A stretch of 45,439 bases of DNA from Echinococcus granulosus (lineage: Eukaryota > Platyhelminthes > Cestoda > Cyclophyllidea > Taeniidae): NCBI RefSeq assembly GCF_000524195.1, contig NW_020170466.1:53409-98847 (forward strand). The letters are read 5' to 3'. Both the position numbers and the translations under genes were made by a program. The notes under the pieces were generated by a model. It worked only from the letters and a program-made list of their open reading frames with translations. It did no database searches and had not been told where the DNA came from. This document shows, in pieces, positions 23,912 to 36,046 of the stretch; the stretch's first letter is position 1; each line of letters begins with the position of its first letter.

Positions 23912-24571
23912 CCCCGCATAACTCCAAAATAATTTATGGGGAGCGCACTTATTTTAGATGTTTAGCGCGGACAAACTTCAATGTTGTTACATTATATAAA
24001 AGTGCAAAACCACTGGTGTTTGTGTAAAATGGACTCAATTATATTAGTGGCATTAAAATAAGTAATTATAGGGTGACTACATACCAGACAAATAGACTGA
24101 AATTTTGTTGGATAGGTGAGGTCAATGTTTTGTTATGAATAAACGTTTTGACAAAAAAAGTGCCATTTTGCAGCTGAATGATCCAGTCTTTAGTTTTTAT
24201 GCACCTTAGTGGTTATTCTGACTGCAGACTGAAATCGAAACCAATAGCATGCTTTGTCTATCCAAAGGTTTGAAGCGAAACACGCCTACTGTCCATCAAT
24301 AACAAGGTTCTTTTCACAATTTTACTGACAAAATTCGTATTCGCATATGGATTCTTTTCAGTAAAATGCGCATTGTTAAATTACACAGGTTAATAGAACA
24401 ATTTCTCAGATTGCGATTTCATACTATGGCCGGGTGTGAATAATTATAGCATTCCCACATGGGGCACACAATTTTGCTCATAATAATGTCAAAATTTACA
24501 AACGAAGTCAAAAACATTCTTTACAAATTCAATTTCAACCTAATCTATGCACACTGCCTTAGCAACTCTGC
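23912..24571. other. Intergenic sequence upstream of the PCMTD-like gene
   Basis: AT-rich, no exon or repeat recognised. It should contain the minus-strand promoter near 23920-24000; TTATATAAAAG at about 23992-24002 is TATA-like, but nearly palindromic in its core, so its strand is ambiguous. Confidence 0.35.
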
Positions 24572-24776
24572 TGTAATACGATAGTGGTTTATCCCTCGGT
24601 TCTGGTGAGGCGCCACTTTTGTACTTCGAATTAGTCCCCTTGTACCTCGCTGGGTGGGGCTGGCCTTTTAAGCCATGCAAATAGCCCAGACACCTTCTCC
24701 GTGCTGAATATATACATATATATTCTGCCTGAGTATTGTGTCTTCTTTCGTCTTCAGGGAGTCCCGAAACGCTACC
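24572..24776 (-). mobile_element. Solo-LTR-like element, copy B (reverse)
   Basis: Reverse-complement copy of the element at 3685-3889, also about 205 bp, including the TGTAATACG end, the AT palindrome, GGCGCCACTTTTG and the CGTCTTCAGGGAGT block. Its 5' end is mutated (GGTAGC instead of TGTAGC). No clear target duplication was found. Confidence 0.65.
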
Positions 24777-24834
24777 CGACAAAATGAACAACCCCATTAC
24801 CAACTATTTATGTTTAAAACCATAGTAGTTCAAA

Positions 24835-25029
24835 TGTAACGGCCCGGGACTCCCTGAAGACGAAAAAAGACACAATACTCGGGCAGAATACATATTCAGC
24901 GCAGAGGAGGTGTCTGGGCTATTAGTATGGCCCAAAAGGCCGGCCCACTCAGCGAGGAAAAAGGGGCTTACTCGAAGCACAAAAGTGGCGCCTCACCAGC
25001 GCCTAGAGATAAGCCACTATCGTATTACA
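24835..25029 (+). mobile_element. Solo-LTR-like element, copy C (forward)
   Basis: Forward copy of about 195 bp, starting TGTAACGG and ending CGTATTACA, so its ends form a TGTAA/TTACA inverted repeat. It lacks about ten bases of the internal AT palindrome present in copies A and B. It lies 58 bp from copy B in opposite orientation, 5' ends facing. Flanking pentamers TCAAA and GTAAA do not match exactly. Confidence 0.65.
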
Positions 25030-26234
25030 GTAAAAGAACATCTAAGCACAAAGTATTTGAGAGGCTACTATCTTAAGCCAAAGGAAGAAGTGATAAGATC
25101 TAGGCGTTTTCTTAATTTAGCCTTAAATCAAGTCCTTTCATAGACCTTTTTTCAAACGCAACTCTTACGCTACCCTTGAATAAACACCTATTTTGGTTTA
25201 TGTAATGGAGTTGATGTCTTCTAAGCCATATGCAGGCTAGTAGCGCCGACCATTTACTTACCTGCAAGCTAGAGGGCACTTAATTCAAGCGGCATTTATG
25301 TATCCCTGTTATTATCCAGTATCTAAAGCCTCTTTCCACTTGTTAATAGTATTAAGGAGTGCAGCTGCGCTAAATTTGTGCTGCTAAAGGCCTAATGTGG
25401 TCTTAAATAAAGTAATCTCTTATACCAGTCGCTGTTTATGAGGACATTAAGTTAACAGCAGAGCTATTTCTTAAAAAAAAAACAAGGTTTGAAGTATTTT
25501 TACGGGTTAAAGTTTATGCGTCTATTCCCTCGTGCCAATTTGTTTACAATTCATCTCAACCACATTTATTTGGTAAAGAATTGGACGATACGTCGATTGT
25601 TTACTCATGCATCATCTTCACAAACACCACAGGCGGCTCTGTAATGGATTTTCCCTATATCTAATATTGCTTTAAATGAACACAAGATTAGGGTATTTGC
25701 TAAGAGCAAAGTTTACTTTAAATCAGTTAGCTGGAAAATTTAAAATTCACCTACCAGCAGCGGATGTTCTTCTGCTAAGCAAAATAGTGTTTTTCAGCCA
25801 CGGAAATCAAAGCAGTTGTACATTAGATAGGGTTTACTTGCCCCTGCCAGAAATATAGGGTAGCGAGTCCTCTTTAGCATCGTAGCAAGAAAGGGTGCTG
25901 TATTTCGCTAAAATAACTAACTAACAAGATTTGTGCGTAAATCGGTTTGTAATGTCTAATCAGAGCAATTCGCCGGGAGCACCAAATTGGCTAGTGCCTC
26001 CAGTTCGCATCTTGTAAGATTACAGTATGATTTGATCAATTTTATTATTTTAGGGAGGATTCTTTGTCTAACAACACGGGTATTTAAACTACTGGATGTC
26101 TTACTAAAACACATGTTTGTGTGATTTTGGCCCAAGATGACAAACTTTCAAAGCAATTCAAACATTTGACTGAGGGGAGGTCATTAATCCCCATGGCTCA
26201 ACACAGTATAGATCTCAAAAACTGTAGCATTTTT
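25030..26234. other. Intergenic sequence, no supported gene
   Basis: AT-rich with homopolymer runs. The 60-codon frame at 25676-25858 has no recognisable feature or splice partners. Confidence 0.4.
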
Positions 26235-26397
26235 TAATACACTGGTGATTTATTCCTCGGTATTGATGAGGCTCCACTTTTGTACTTTTGGATTAGCCTC
26301 CTTGTACCTCACTGGGTGGGCTAGTCTTCGGGCCATGCCAACAGCCGAAACACCTTCTCTGTGCTGAATATATATTCTGCCTGAGTATTGTGTCTTA
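26235..26397 (-). mobile_element. LTR-like element, copy D (reverse, 5'-truncated)
   Basis: More diverged copy of the same element, retaining the block from the GTATTA end through GAGGCTCCACTTTTG, the CCTTCTCTGTGCTGAAT region and GAGTATTGTGTCTT. It lacks about 36 bases at its 5' end. It is the oldest looking of the four copies. Confidence 0.6.
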
Positions 26398-26841
26398 AGA
26401 AGCTATAATTAGGTAGCTGAATTGAAAAAAATTCCCCAACTTTTTGAAACAGCCTGGTATTAAAATTATTTTGAAATTTTTATGGTAATAACATGACTAC
26501 ATAGGTGGGCTTTGAGTAGGGGCAGAAGTGTCTAGTATTACCATTTTTGCACTTAAACAAACTTTATATTTAACCAAAAAAAGGTATTTTCTTGCTTACT
26601 GAACACTGCTTTAATTCAATGGCTCTTCCAGGGTTTCATATGCCCAAAATTTGCAATATAAGATTGCACATTAGTTTTTTTAAGAAAATTAAACGCAGAT
26701 TTTGTGTTAAAGTTTTACATTCAGCAGCTCAAAGCCAAAAATTTTAACGTACACTTGCTTTAAATTGTTTAAGTTTGTTCTTACGGAGCCGCCCTCTGTA
26801 AAGGTGGGCTGGTTTATTCGTGTATTTATTGTTCTAAAATT
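26398..26841. other. AT-rich upstream region of the SOSS-B gene
   Basis: No exon or repeat recognised. It must hold the promoter, or 5' leader, of the SOSS-B/UVSSA pair. Near the start codon there is only AT-rich sequence, with no strong splice acceptor just before the ATG. Confidence 0.35.
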
Positions 26842-27480
<639 letters not shown>

Positions 27481-27579
27481 AATATATTTTGTAGTATACA
27501 CCAGTGCTCAAGTCTTCTTCTTCCTTTTCTGACTTTTACGTTCGTGTAAATTAACACTTCCATTTTATTCATAGTTGGG
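27481..27579 (+). promoter_or_regulatory. Intercistronic spacer with candidate trans-splice acceptor
   Basis: Only 99 bp separate the SOSS-B stop from the UVSSA start codon. The spacer has no AATAAA, contains pyrimidine-rich tracts (CTTCTTCTTCC near 27511-27525), and ends in an acceptor, TTTTATTCATAG, five bases before the UVSSA ATG. Flatworms trans-splice a spliced leader onto downstream genes of polycistrons, and this arrangement fits. A cis-spliced 5'-UTR intron reaching into or across SOSS-B is the alternative. Confidence 0.5.
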
Positions 27580-30500
27580 ATGAAGGTGTTTAGGAAAGCA
27601 AAACCACCTAGAAAATCGAAATCTCCGCCTCCACCCAGAACTTTGTCAGAACTAGTCGATCGACTGACTACGGGCGGATCCAAAGCCTTGAGCGCTGACC
27701 TCCTTTCTGATTTAGTCAGTCGGATTCGGTGTGCCTTTTACTCTTCTTTTAAGGCTCTGGTTATTTTAATAGTTCTTATTTTATGTAATTTCTACCCAAA
27801 TAGTGAATCCAACTCCGAGCGGGATAATGCTCTTCAACTTCTGCTTCGGCAGATGCAAAAACCTCACGCTCAAATTAGATGCAGTGTTGTCAAAGTACTT
27901 AAATTCCTGACCACTGTGCCTTCGCAATCATCACTAGCTTCCAGCATTCAGGAGGCCATTCTGCTACAACTACAGGTGTGATCTCATTTAACGGTATCAT
28001 TTGAGCATGCAGGACGTTCTGCCTTATTGTATTCCCACCACAAGCTTCGATAAGGCGCTGCCACCACCAGAATCGGCTGCTATTGAAATGCAGAAGGAAA
28101 TGCTTAAAATGTTGCTTCAATGGGAGCGCGGGGGTGTCTGCAGCAAGCTGAGTTCGCAAGCACGGGGTCAACTCGCCTCCGTGATGCGGTATTTGCGCAC
28201 ACCACTGGAAGAGAGTGGTGGGACGGCTCGGTTAAAAGATGCGGCTTCTATGTTAGAAACACTGGAACGGGAAGAGAATCAACGGCGTCGAAAAGCACAA
28301 ATGGCAGATGCTGTGATTCGACGTCGGGTGCTCGCGGCTAGGGATGCTTATCGAGGTATCAGCTAAGTGCCTACTTGATTAAACTGTTAGTAGGTAATAT
28401 TGTGTAAATGTTTCTGAACTTCTCTGTAGAACACTACCCGCTTGTTGTGGAGAATGTGGAATCTTTGGGAAACATTGTGAAGTTGCTGGTTCCCGATCTC
28501 TCTCAGATGGGAAACTCAATCGTTTCTGGGTCGTCCAGTCCAAGGGATTTTCGGGAGCACGGTTTTCATACTTCAGGAGAGGTGAATATCACCTTTTCAC
28601 TAAATTTCACAAGGGTAGCTGGTGATTCTGACTTGCTACTTCCTGAAGTACAACTCACATTAAATGACGATGTGCAAATTTTGCGGGAGGCTGGACAGGA
28701 ATTTACTAATGTGGCCCTGAAACATCGTGCAATACTATCTCAGTATCTTGAGGTATGTACTTTTTTAGGTTTTGTCGGCTAAAAATTGGAAATGATCGTT
28801 CCGTTGAGCTGATATTAGCTTCATTGTGGCTGCTAGGGCAACTGGGTGGCCTCTATAAAGGTTGTTTGCCGCTTCTTTAATTGCGGACGCCAACGTTCTC
28901 TTCGTATTTTGATTACGCTCATTGGCCATCACCTTAGCAGTATCCCAAGTAGCTCGAATTTTACTAGTTATCTACTTATGGAATTATTCTTCTCATCTAT
29001 TCTGTTAGAATGGAGCGAGACTAGCTGAAATATGTGGGACATTCTCTACGCAACTCTATCCACCTCTTAATATAAAAAACTAGAGTGGAGTAATGTGATG
29101 TAACCGTCATTGTTTGCCACAATTTTTGTCGTTAGTGCCTTTAGCTAGATTCATGTGCAATTCTACGGACGCAGTTAAGGGAGGTTGACTCCCAGAATAA
29201 CCGGCTGTTAACTGTGATGTGATGAAGGGCATGGCTTTGTGCCGTAATTATTGTAATCATCCTTATCTAGCTGTCGCGGATTTTTGCGGATAGTCCGGAA
29301 CTGTCACCAATCTTTATGGACGATAAAGATGAGCTTGAATCTCTACTGGCTCGATTGGACAAGGCTGTGAATCAATTTTCCGCTGTGCGTTTCATTGAGG
29401 AACTTCCGAGCACTTCTACAGAAGCAGTAGAAGAAGAGGCCGATGACGAAGACGATTTTATTGAAGTGCCTCCTCTCTCTCTCCCTTCTACTCATCAGAC
29501 CACATCCACTGCTGAGATGGCAGAAGGGACGGAGATGAGGAATAAAGGTGAAGAGCGGATTCCCGTGAAACCATTGGCTCTTCTTACTGACAAGTTGCCG
29601 TGGGAGACGGAAGGCCGTCCCTCTTCTTCGCTTTCAAAGCAGCTTCAAAATCCCCTTCGTAGCGGACCTGCTCGACCTCTTGGAAGATCAAAGTGCGTTA
29701 AATGTTCGTTTCTCCTACTCGTTTATATTTTTTTCTTCTGAATGAGGTATTCACAGGAGTTAAGACGCGAAGCACCGCAGGAATCAATCATCCTTCCCAG
29801 TGAGGAAACCACACCTCAAGAACGCAGGATTAAATTAGAGTCTCTCCACCGATTCTGGAAGCCCTTCGATGTGGCGGAGTTCGAAAAGCCTCAAACGGAC
29901 CACTTAGAATCCGTTATCTCTTTTTCTTCTTCGATCGCTAAGTCTCTCCCTGTTAAAGTTGTCGATGCGGAGAAGTTTGGTGAGCTGGAAACCCTTTGAT
30001 CATGGTACTTAGTGTGGTACAGGAAAAGCTATTGCGATGGCTTCTTCCACTCTCTAGTGGAATCCATGAGAACGGAGGGTGTGGAAGAGGATCAGCTAAG
30101 TCCAAGCAATTCAAACTCTTCTCAAGCAGTTGCGAAGTCTCTGCATTGCGAACGAATAACCAGCAAGGCCAGATGGGTCCATGGTTAGTGGAAGTGGCGA
30201 GGAGCCCTCGTATTGCTACTTGATGTTTTTTGCTTTTGAGAGGGATTTTGTCAGTATTATCGGCTCAAAATTCTACCGTTAGATAATAATCGGAAGCGGG
30301 AATTTTGAACACTTTCCAGACTAGCCGAAATACAGTTGTTAGGGCGACTGGTATCAACACTTTTAAAGCATCCCCCGTCCTCACCTTTTACAGCTGATAT
30401 TAACACCAGAAGCTGATATCACTTTTCCTCCTTTTGATTGTTTAATTTACCATGGCGGCGGCGATGGCAGCGCCGGCGACCCCATTCATTGCTCCTTCGA

Positions 30501-30841
30501 TCACTCCGTGTCAGGTGATCGCGCTGCGCGATCAATGCAGTCACGAGCATGTGCAGCCGCACAGGGTGTGTGGATATCGCCAATACGCACCATTTCATGC
30601 TTTCTTTTTTTTTCAGTTGTCGAGACTGTAAAACAACCTTTAAAACGTCGAAGATGTCGATACCCGGATCTGGTCGATATATCGAGGACGGAGAAAGTCG
30701 CCAGTCGATCGTTGAGGCACCGACTCCTTCATTCGTGAGTCATTCCCTCCCTCCCTTCCAATTTTGTTACTAATCTCTTATTGTCGCTTATATTATCGTT
30801 ATAGGCGACACCCACGCGGAGGGCATAGCTTTGCAAAATAA
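27580..30841 (+). CDS. UVSSA: UV-stimulated scaffold protein A homologue
   Basis: In humans UVSSA joins stalled RNA polymerase II and CSA/CSB and recruits TFIIH in transcription-coupled repair. Exon model: 27580-27728, 27804-27975, 28013-28355, 28430-28752, 29271-29692, 29747-29974, 30023-30176, 30394-30565, 30617-30734 and 30805-30841. All phases agree, giving 705 aa (human 709). The N-terminal VHS-like helices match (TLSELVDRLTT; QMQKPHAQIRCSVVKVLKFL). An acidic patch EDDFIEVPPL corresponds to human EDFVEVP, the TFIIH-binding region, and SLHRFWKPFDV to the conserved HRFWKP. The C-terminal RRRCRYPDLVDI matches human KRRYPSLTNL. Exons 6-8 joins are less certain: the exon 6 donor is GTTTGG and the zinc-finger exon is diverged. 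If the last intron is not spliced, a stop at 30736-30738 ends the protein. Confidence 0.88.
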
Positions 30842-31438
30842 GACTACCACCAACGCAGAAACCGATTTTGTGCTCTGTTTTGTGTTTTTAATTTCTCGGC
30901 CATCCTACCTCTCTGTGACTTGACTTACGAGACACTAATGTGAACATTGCCTCCGTGCTGCCTAGTCAATAAATGACCAGAGAAGTCGGCAACCATGACC
31001 CAACATCGTGACAGCCCAAGTGGAAAGGAGATCCCAAGGGTCACTCGAAAAATCAATACCTCTCTTCTTCCCCACCTCGCACACCGCCTATGGCATTCAA
31101 GCTACTGCACACCCAGCCCTCAAGCACGTTGATAAGCCCATTTTTAGGGACAACTCGGGTGTCAAAGTGACAACCCTCGTCTTGTTTCTTCACGCGAAAT
31201 GAGGATACAGGCAGAAAATAGATACCTCTTTATAGTGTACCAAGGAAACACATGATGGTAACTGAGTGTAATTGTTGTGTGGGTTTGGGGGCTTGTGCAA
31301 GCGGAGTGGATGTCTTTTATACAAAACAAGCAAGCGGGCAAATCAATTGGGTGAAAGATCGTAAAAGGTAGGCAGAGGGCTTGGGGTGGGGATGGGTGTG
31401 CGGGGTAAAAACACCCAACGTTCCCCTTCTTGAATCCC
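30842..31438. other. Convergent 3' region between UVSSA and HERPUD
   Basis: Holds the 3' ends of both genes. AATAAA at 30968-30973 serves UVSSA on the plus strand. No canonical signal for the minus-strand gene was found. A long minus-strand frame (31162-31548) overlaps the HERPUD last exon in another frame and is a shadow. Confidence 0.45.
30968..30973 (+). terminator. Polyadenylation signal of UVSSA
   Basis: Canonical AATAAA 127 bases after the UVSSA stop in the spliced model. Confidence 0.55.
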
Positions 31439-34400
31439 CTAATCGATGCGCGCGGGCAGTTCAGGCACAAGAGAGGAGAAGATGGCGCAGACAAGACGCA
31501 CCGAGGTGTCCCCGGCGGCTCGTAGCGCTCCTGCAATTTGGCCAACACGACTCTGCCTAATCACGGTGACACCTTCGCCTGCCGAACCCTCAGCAGCCGC
31601 GGTGACGGTAGGGACTGCCTGATGAAGGGAGACAATGCATATCGTCAAAATTCATCGACCAGGTGGAAACTTTTTTGACAGGCCTCAAAATTTTGGGAAT
31701 GCTGTTAAAGTCGTAAAATTCTTTGAATAAGCGAAATTCGCGGTTACGTTTTCATTCTGTAGGCATAGGCACCTCCATGGCCTTTCATTGTGATCATCTG
31801 TCGATTAATCTGAGTGATGCACCATCATCAGCATTTTAATTACCTCAAACGATCACTGCGACTCGTGACCATGGTTTTCTTGTGGTGGCATTTTGGTTGG
31901 ATGATAGGGGAAGTAGTCAAACCAGGACGAGAAGTTCAGGAGTTTTACCAAAAAGACATTTGAGTAGACGGGATCACAATGCCAGAGACAATCACCTTCT
32001 GTGTTAATTTCTAACCTCAATTTGAAATGAGACTCTTACGAGCACATTCCAATGGTTACAGACTTACCGGAGTCAAGGTCATCGCTATTTTCAGCAACTA
32101 TCAGAATCACAGGTGTCACATTTTCAAAGAAGGATTCAGAAGATGGTGCGCATTACTCATGTAAAAGAGGTGTATTACGATGGAGATGGGAGGAGGGTGT
32201 AATTGCTAAGCCTCACCCAGTTTTCACATTTCAATCATACAGCAGTAATGAGGTAATTGTCATGGGGCATCGAAGGAGCATTTTGGAATTATTTGACATC
32301 GACGTCGTCGACACCGTTTCGCGTTAGTTGGGAAAGTGGAAAGCTTAGCAATTGCGTTCGGCCCCTGGAGCGATCGAAATAGTAGAGTATAGCGTACTCG
32401 ACTGCCTTCAGTGTGAATGCGAAAGGGTGGAACAGTGATCCGTTTACTCAGTGAAGGACGATCCAGTGATACCTTGCCCTGACCGTTTATCCTTTACTTT
32501 AGAGGCGCGATATCAAAAACACTAAGACTACCAGTTTCAACAATCTCTTTCAATATTGTGGTACAGTGAAAGTGAAGAATATCCCTATAGGCGCATGAAT
32601 GTAGCCTACTGTGATCAGAGCATAGTCGAGAGCAAAATTATTCCAATAAAGCTAATGGAACAGCAGTTGAGGAGCCCTTGCGACCACACCTAATCACCAA
32701 GCACGTACTAACAGATAGAATCGTGTTAAGCAGAGAATATGGGCTATAACCGCATTCCATATGACAGTTCACCCGTGATGAGAATTGAGCACCCACGTAG
32801 AACGAGAGCAACAACCCAAGAGGCCAAACAAACGCTTGACGGATAACCAACATTCGCGCAGCATGTCAATAAGTTGGTTAAGAAACGACATTCCGGCGCG
32901 CGACCTTGGCTTCAAAATGATTACTTAGCACTTATACGAGCTGGATCGGCACTACAGGTTTCGAAAATGTATCAAGGGTCGACAATATTGAAGACTGTCA
33001 CTGTGTCACACCAAAACGCCTACCAAACATATCAATACGCTATCTCCATCCCGCGTTCTGCACTCCAAAAGCTAACATCAAATTGTCTACGCAAATCAGA
33101 CGCGTTCAAGCAAAGAAAGACCTAAGGCAGATAATCTAGAAACGGGGACACTAAATAATTGCATTGCCGTATCATAAACTGGGCACTGTGTCTCCCTACC
33201 TAATTGGAACTTAACATCATTTCATCCCGACGTGAACGAAAGCTAAGCACCGTGGGCAGGCGAGGAGTGCCAAATAATCTTCAGTAGGAAGTGGTAAAAC
33301 AGAAAGGGTGTTTAAACAAGCAAAGCTTTGGTAAAAAGATCCGGTCTTTTTGAAGTGCATCAAAGGTAGAAGGGCTGTTTACTGTCAAACCGGTCACCAG
33401 TGGAAAGAGCAGTGATACAACCATAAACAATTACATTACCACAAAAACATAAATACTAAGCGAGACGGAGACGCCCATTTCAAGCCTTACTATCTTAAAA
33501 GCCTTTAACACCTTCGGGGGATGAAAACGGAAAGAAAATTGGAAATACTCTTATAATTACCACAAGTCTACAGTGCTATAAAGAGCCAGAGAAAATTCTT
33601 TCCAACGAAAAGGACTGCAGATAGGAGAAAATTAAGCAGTTGAAAGCATCGCCACCGACACTTCACTACAGTTGGAAGTAAAAAGAAAAAGCGGGCTAAA
33701 GAAGCTTGAGCCAGAGTCGAAAGTGCGACCCTATTGAAGTCGAACGTTAGAAAAGAGCCGAACGAATAGACTAAACAAGATTTCGTTGATAAAAAGAGTA
33801 AAACGTACTTGAGGAGCGCTAGAATTTATCCCGTTTTGCGTGGTTGCATCAGTAGAAGACTCCTGTCCTTCCTGAGTTGGTTGTGGCTGTGTATCTTGTG
33901 ACTGTTGTTGCTGTGGTGATGGTGGTGGAGGAACGGGTGTGTCGTTTGGCTGTCGTCTTCGAACTTCATTCTGACGTGCGCCATTACGCCTACAAAGAAA
34001 AAACAATGCGATTATTTTACTACTCCTCAACCTTGGGACCCCTTATGGCTGTCTATACCAGCTACAACTCTGTTTTCGCCTAGCCAGGCACACGGGAAGT
34101 ACATCCCGTTGAACACCACATATTGAGCTGCAGAGCCATTAAACTAATTTGATGATCATTACATAAAACACAGCCTACGTCATAACTCCTTCAAATGAAA
34201 TGGCGGAGGTTCACATAAAGTCAAGGGTTGTCAACATAATTAGCGACGTAAGAAAAAGTCGTGAACTATTACAAGCGTACCAGTAGAAGTATAAGCCTAC
34301 AGCAGCGACAAGTGCCATGCGTTGCCAGGAAGCGTAGGTGATACAAATTGCCACCAGAATGCTGATACGAAAGATGGCGTAGGCGAAATCAAAGAGGTCA

Positions 34401-35056
34401 ATGGGATCTTCACCACCCAAATCCCCATTCTGCACCTCAGGCGCCTCCTGAGCTGGTCGAAAGCCCAAAGCCCTCGCCAAATGCTGAAATGCGTTCCCTC
34501 CACGCTGTTCCGCTGCCTCCGCAACCTCTATTTCTACATTTATCGCGTCGTTTTCATCCCCTGTTTGTGGTACATCTAGATTAGCAAAAGCGACCCGCGC
34601 AATCAACAACCGAAGTAGTAAACTTTAGTGACATTCTATTTATGAAGCAAACTTACAGGAGAGAGTCGAAACTTCACTATTTGTAGTAGAGTAATAATTG
34701 TTGAGGTACTGCAAATACTGCTCCCTTAATTTATTCAAGTCCTCCGAGGAATGATCGTTCCGTTTTTGAGCAGCCATGGCAGCTTTGGCTTGAGTTGCAA
34801 CGGATGGAGACAACACTAGATGGACGGTTCGCGAAATTGGTTCTTGTCCAATAACTGTTCTTAGTTTAGAGTCGTCAGGAAGAATGCGACCTGCAAAAAT
34901 TAGTTTCTGACTATCAATCGGGGGTTCCCCCGGATAAACCTTGCTCAGATGTTTCTTCAAATCGATGGCCGTCCACTCAGACTCGATCTCAACTATTTGC
35001 GATGGCAATCGCTGATCAGCAGAAACGATGGATAACTGAAAGCGCGCAGTCTCCAT
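31439..35056 (-). CDS. HERPUD2: HERPUD-family ER membrane ubiquitin-like protein
   Basis: In vertebrates HERPUD1/2 sit in the ER membrane and assist ER-associated degradation with the HRD1 ligase. Exons on the minus strand: 35056-34657, 34575-34281, 33989-33809 and 31618-31439, phases consistent, 351 aa (human HERPUD1 391, HERPUD2 about 406). The N-terminal ubiquitin-like domain (about 5-85) contains HLSKVYPGEPPIDSQKLIFAGR, as separate pieces HLSKVYPG and QKLIFAGRILPD, then TVHLVLSP. Exon 2 carries the hydrophobic hairpin region (FAYAIFRISILVAICITYA, then ALVAAVGLYFYWY). Exon 3 is basic, then Pro/Gln-rich. Exon 4 ends FSSLVPELPARID, matching the FFTSLIPEGPP end of HERPUD2. The last intron is 2.19 kb. 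An upstream in-frame Met at 35086 would add ten residues; 35056 has the better start context. Confidence 0.87.
31619..33808 (-). other. Long last intron of the HERPUD gene
   Basis: 2.19 kb with a GTACGT donor and a CATCAG acceptor on the minus strand. I see no second gene inside it; the plus-strand open frames at 32052-32327 and 32874-33125 have no recognisable domain. Confidence 0.6.
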
Positions 35057-36046
35057 AGTGGCGCCCGCCGACAATCTGTGCCGCAAATGATTGGCACACG
35101 TAGACTATCAAGGCTCACAGGCCCCAGCACTAGCCAATCAAAATCTCGATCAGATGATGTTGATGTTTTTCAAATCAGTTTAAATTACTCATTTTGTAAT
35201 TTAAAATTGTCACACTAACCGGTCCATTCGTTGCAATTTTTGCTAGCACGATCTTAAGTTAGCAAAATTTAAAACCGTATCCTGGTGGGACTCAACTTGT
35301 TTGACTAAAGGACCCCTTACCGCTGTTATCGATAAAAGATCTTGTTCGCTTTACTTCTAACGCACACTCCACTCCTGCAAGCATTGCTTTTTATTGTAAA
35401 ACACGTTTGTATCTTGTCTTCCAGGCTTTTGGGTATTTTATGCGCTACCTGACACCCACATTACTTATCAACGGCATCGACCATCAAGCGGGTTTTTGAA
35501 GCAATGAAGATCTCACACAACCCCTCGCTTGTCGTGCGCCTTATTCAATCAAATTTATAAACTGTTGAACTGATGACTTTACCACACCACCAATAATCCT
35601 ACCAAAATGCAAGATGAGAAATGCGTCGCCTCCGTTCCTAATTTTCCATCCCGTTCCGCGAAATAAAAATTCCTACTTCAATATATATATTCAAAATTTT
35701 ACATAGCAAACATTGAAAAAAAAAGACACCGAATATCACATACTCGTAGCGGCCAAAGATATCTAGATTCTTAACAAAAGAAAAGGGGGAAAATCAGAGC
35801 GGTGGTATTTTACAAATGGTTGTGTTATGTGAGGGATCACTAGGAGATAGGAGGGAATGAGTGGATAAAGGGAAGACATGATAAGTCATGAAAGTCAAAA
35901 GGAATACATGATTGTGCCGTGCACGTTTCTATCTCCCCCTAGCAAATAGACCGAGTTCGAACGCTACTTTTGCTCCCTACAGGGGTTGTGAACAATATCA
36001 AGAAGCCTATACCATAAACTTGATCAGTCATCATCATTCAAGTAAC
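35057..36046. other. Intergenic region between PPP6R (3') and HERPUD (5')
   Basis: About 1 kb separating two tandem minus-strand genes. It should contain the PPP6R 3' untranslated region (right) and the HERPUD promoter (left). No coding exon or repeat is visible. Confidence 0.5.

Noticed and set aside
24740..24860. Possible hammerhead ribozyme in the LTR-like element (CTGAAGA with a nearby GAAA)
   Set aside because: The CTGANGA and GAAA boxes are adjacent with no stem II between them, and the copies vary exactly in the bases that would be the core.
32052..32327. 91-codon plus-strand frame within the HERPUD intron, considered as a nested gene
   Set aside because: No motif, no clear start context and no linked exons.
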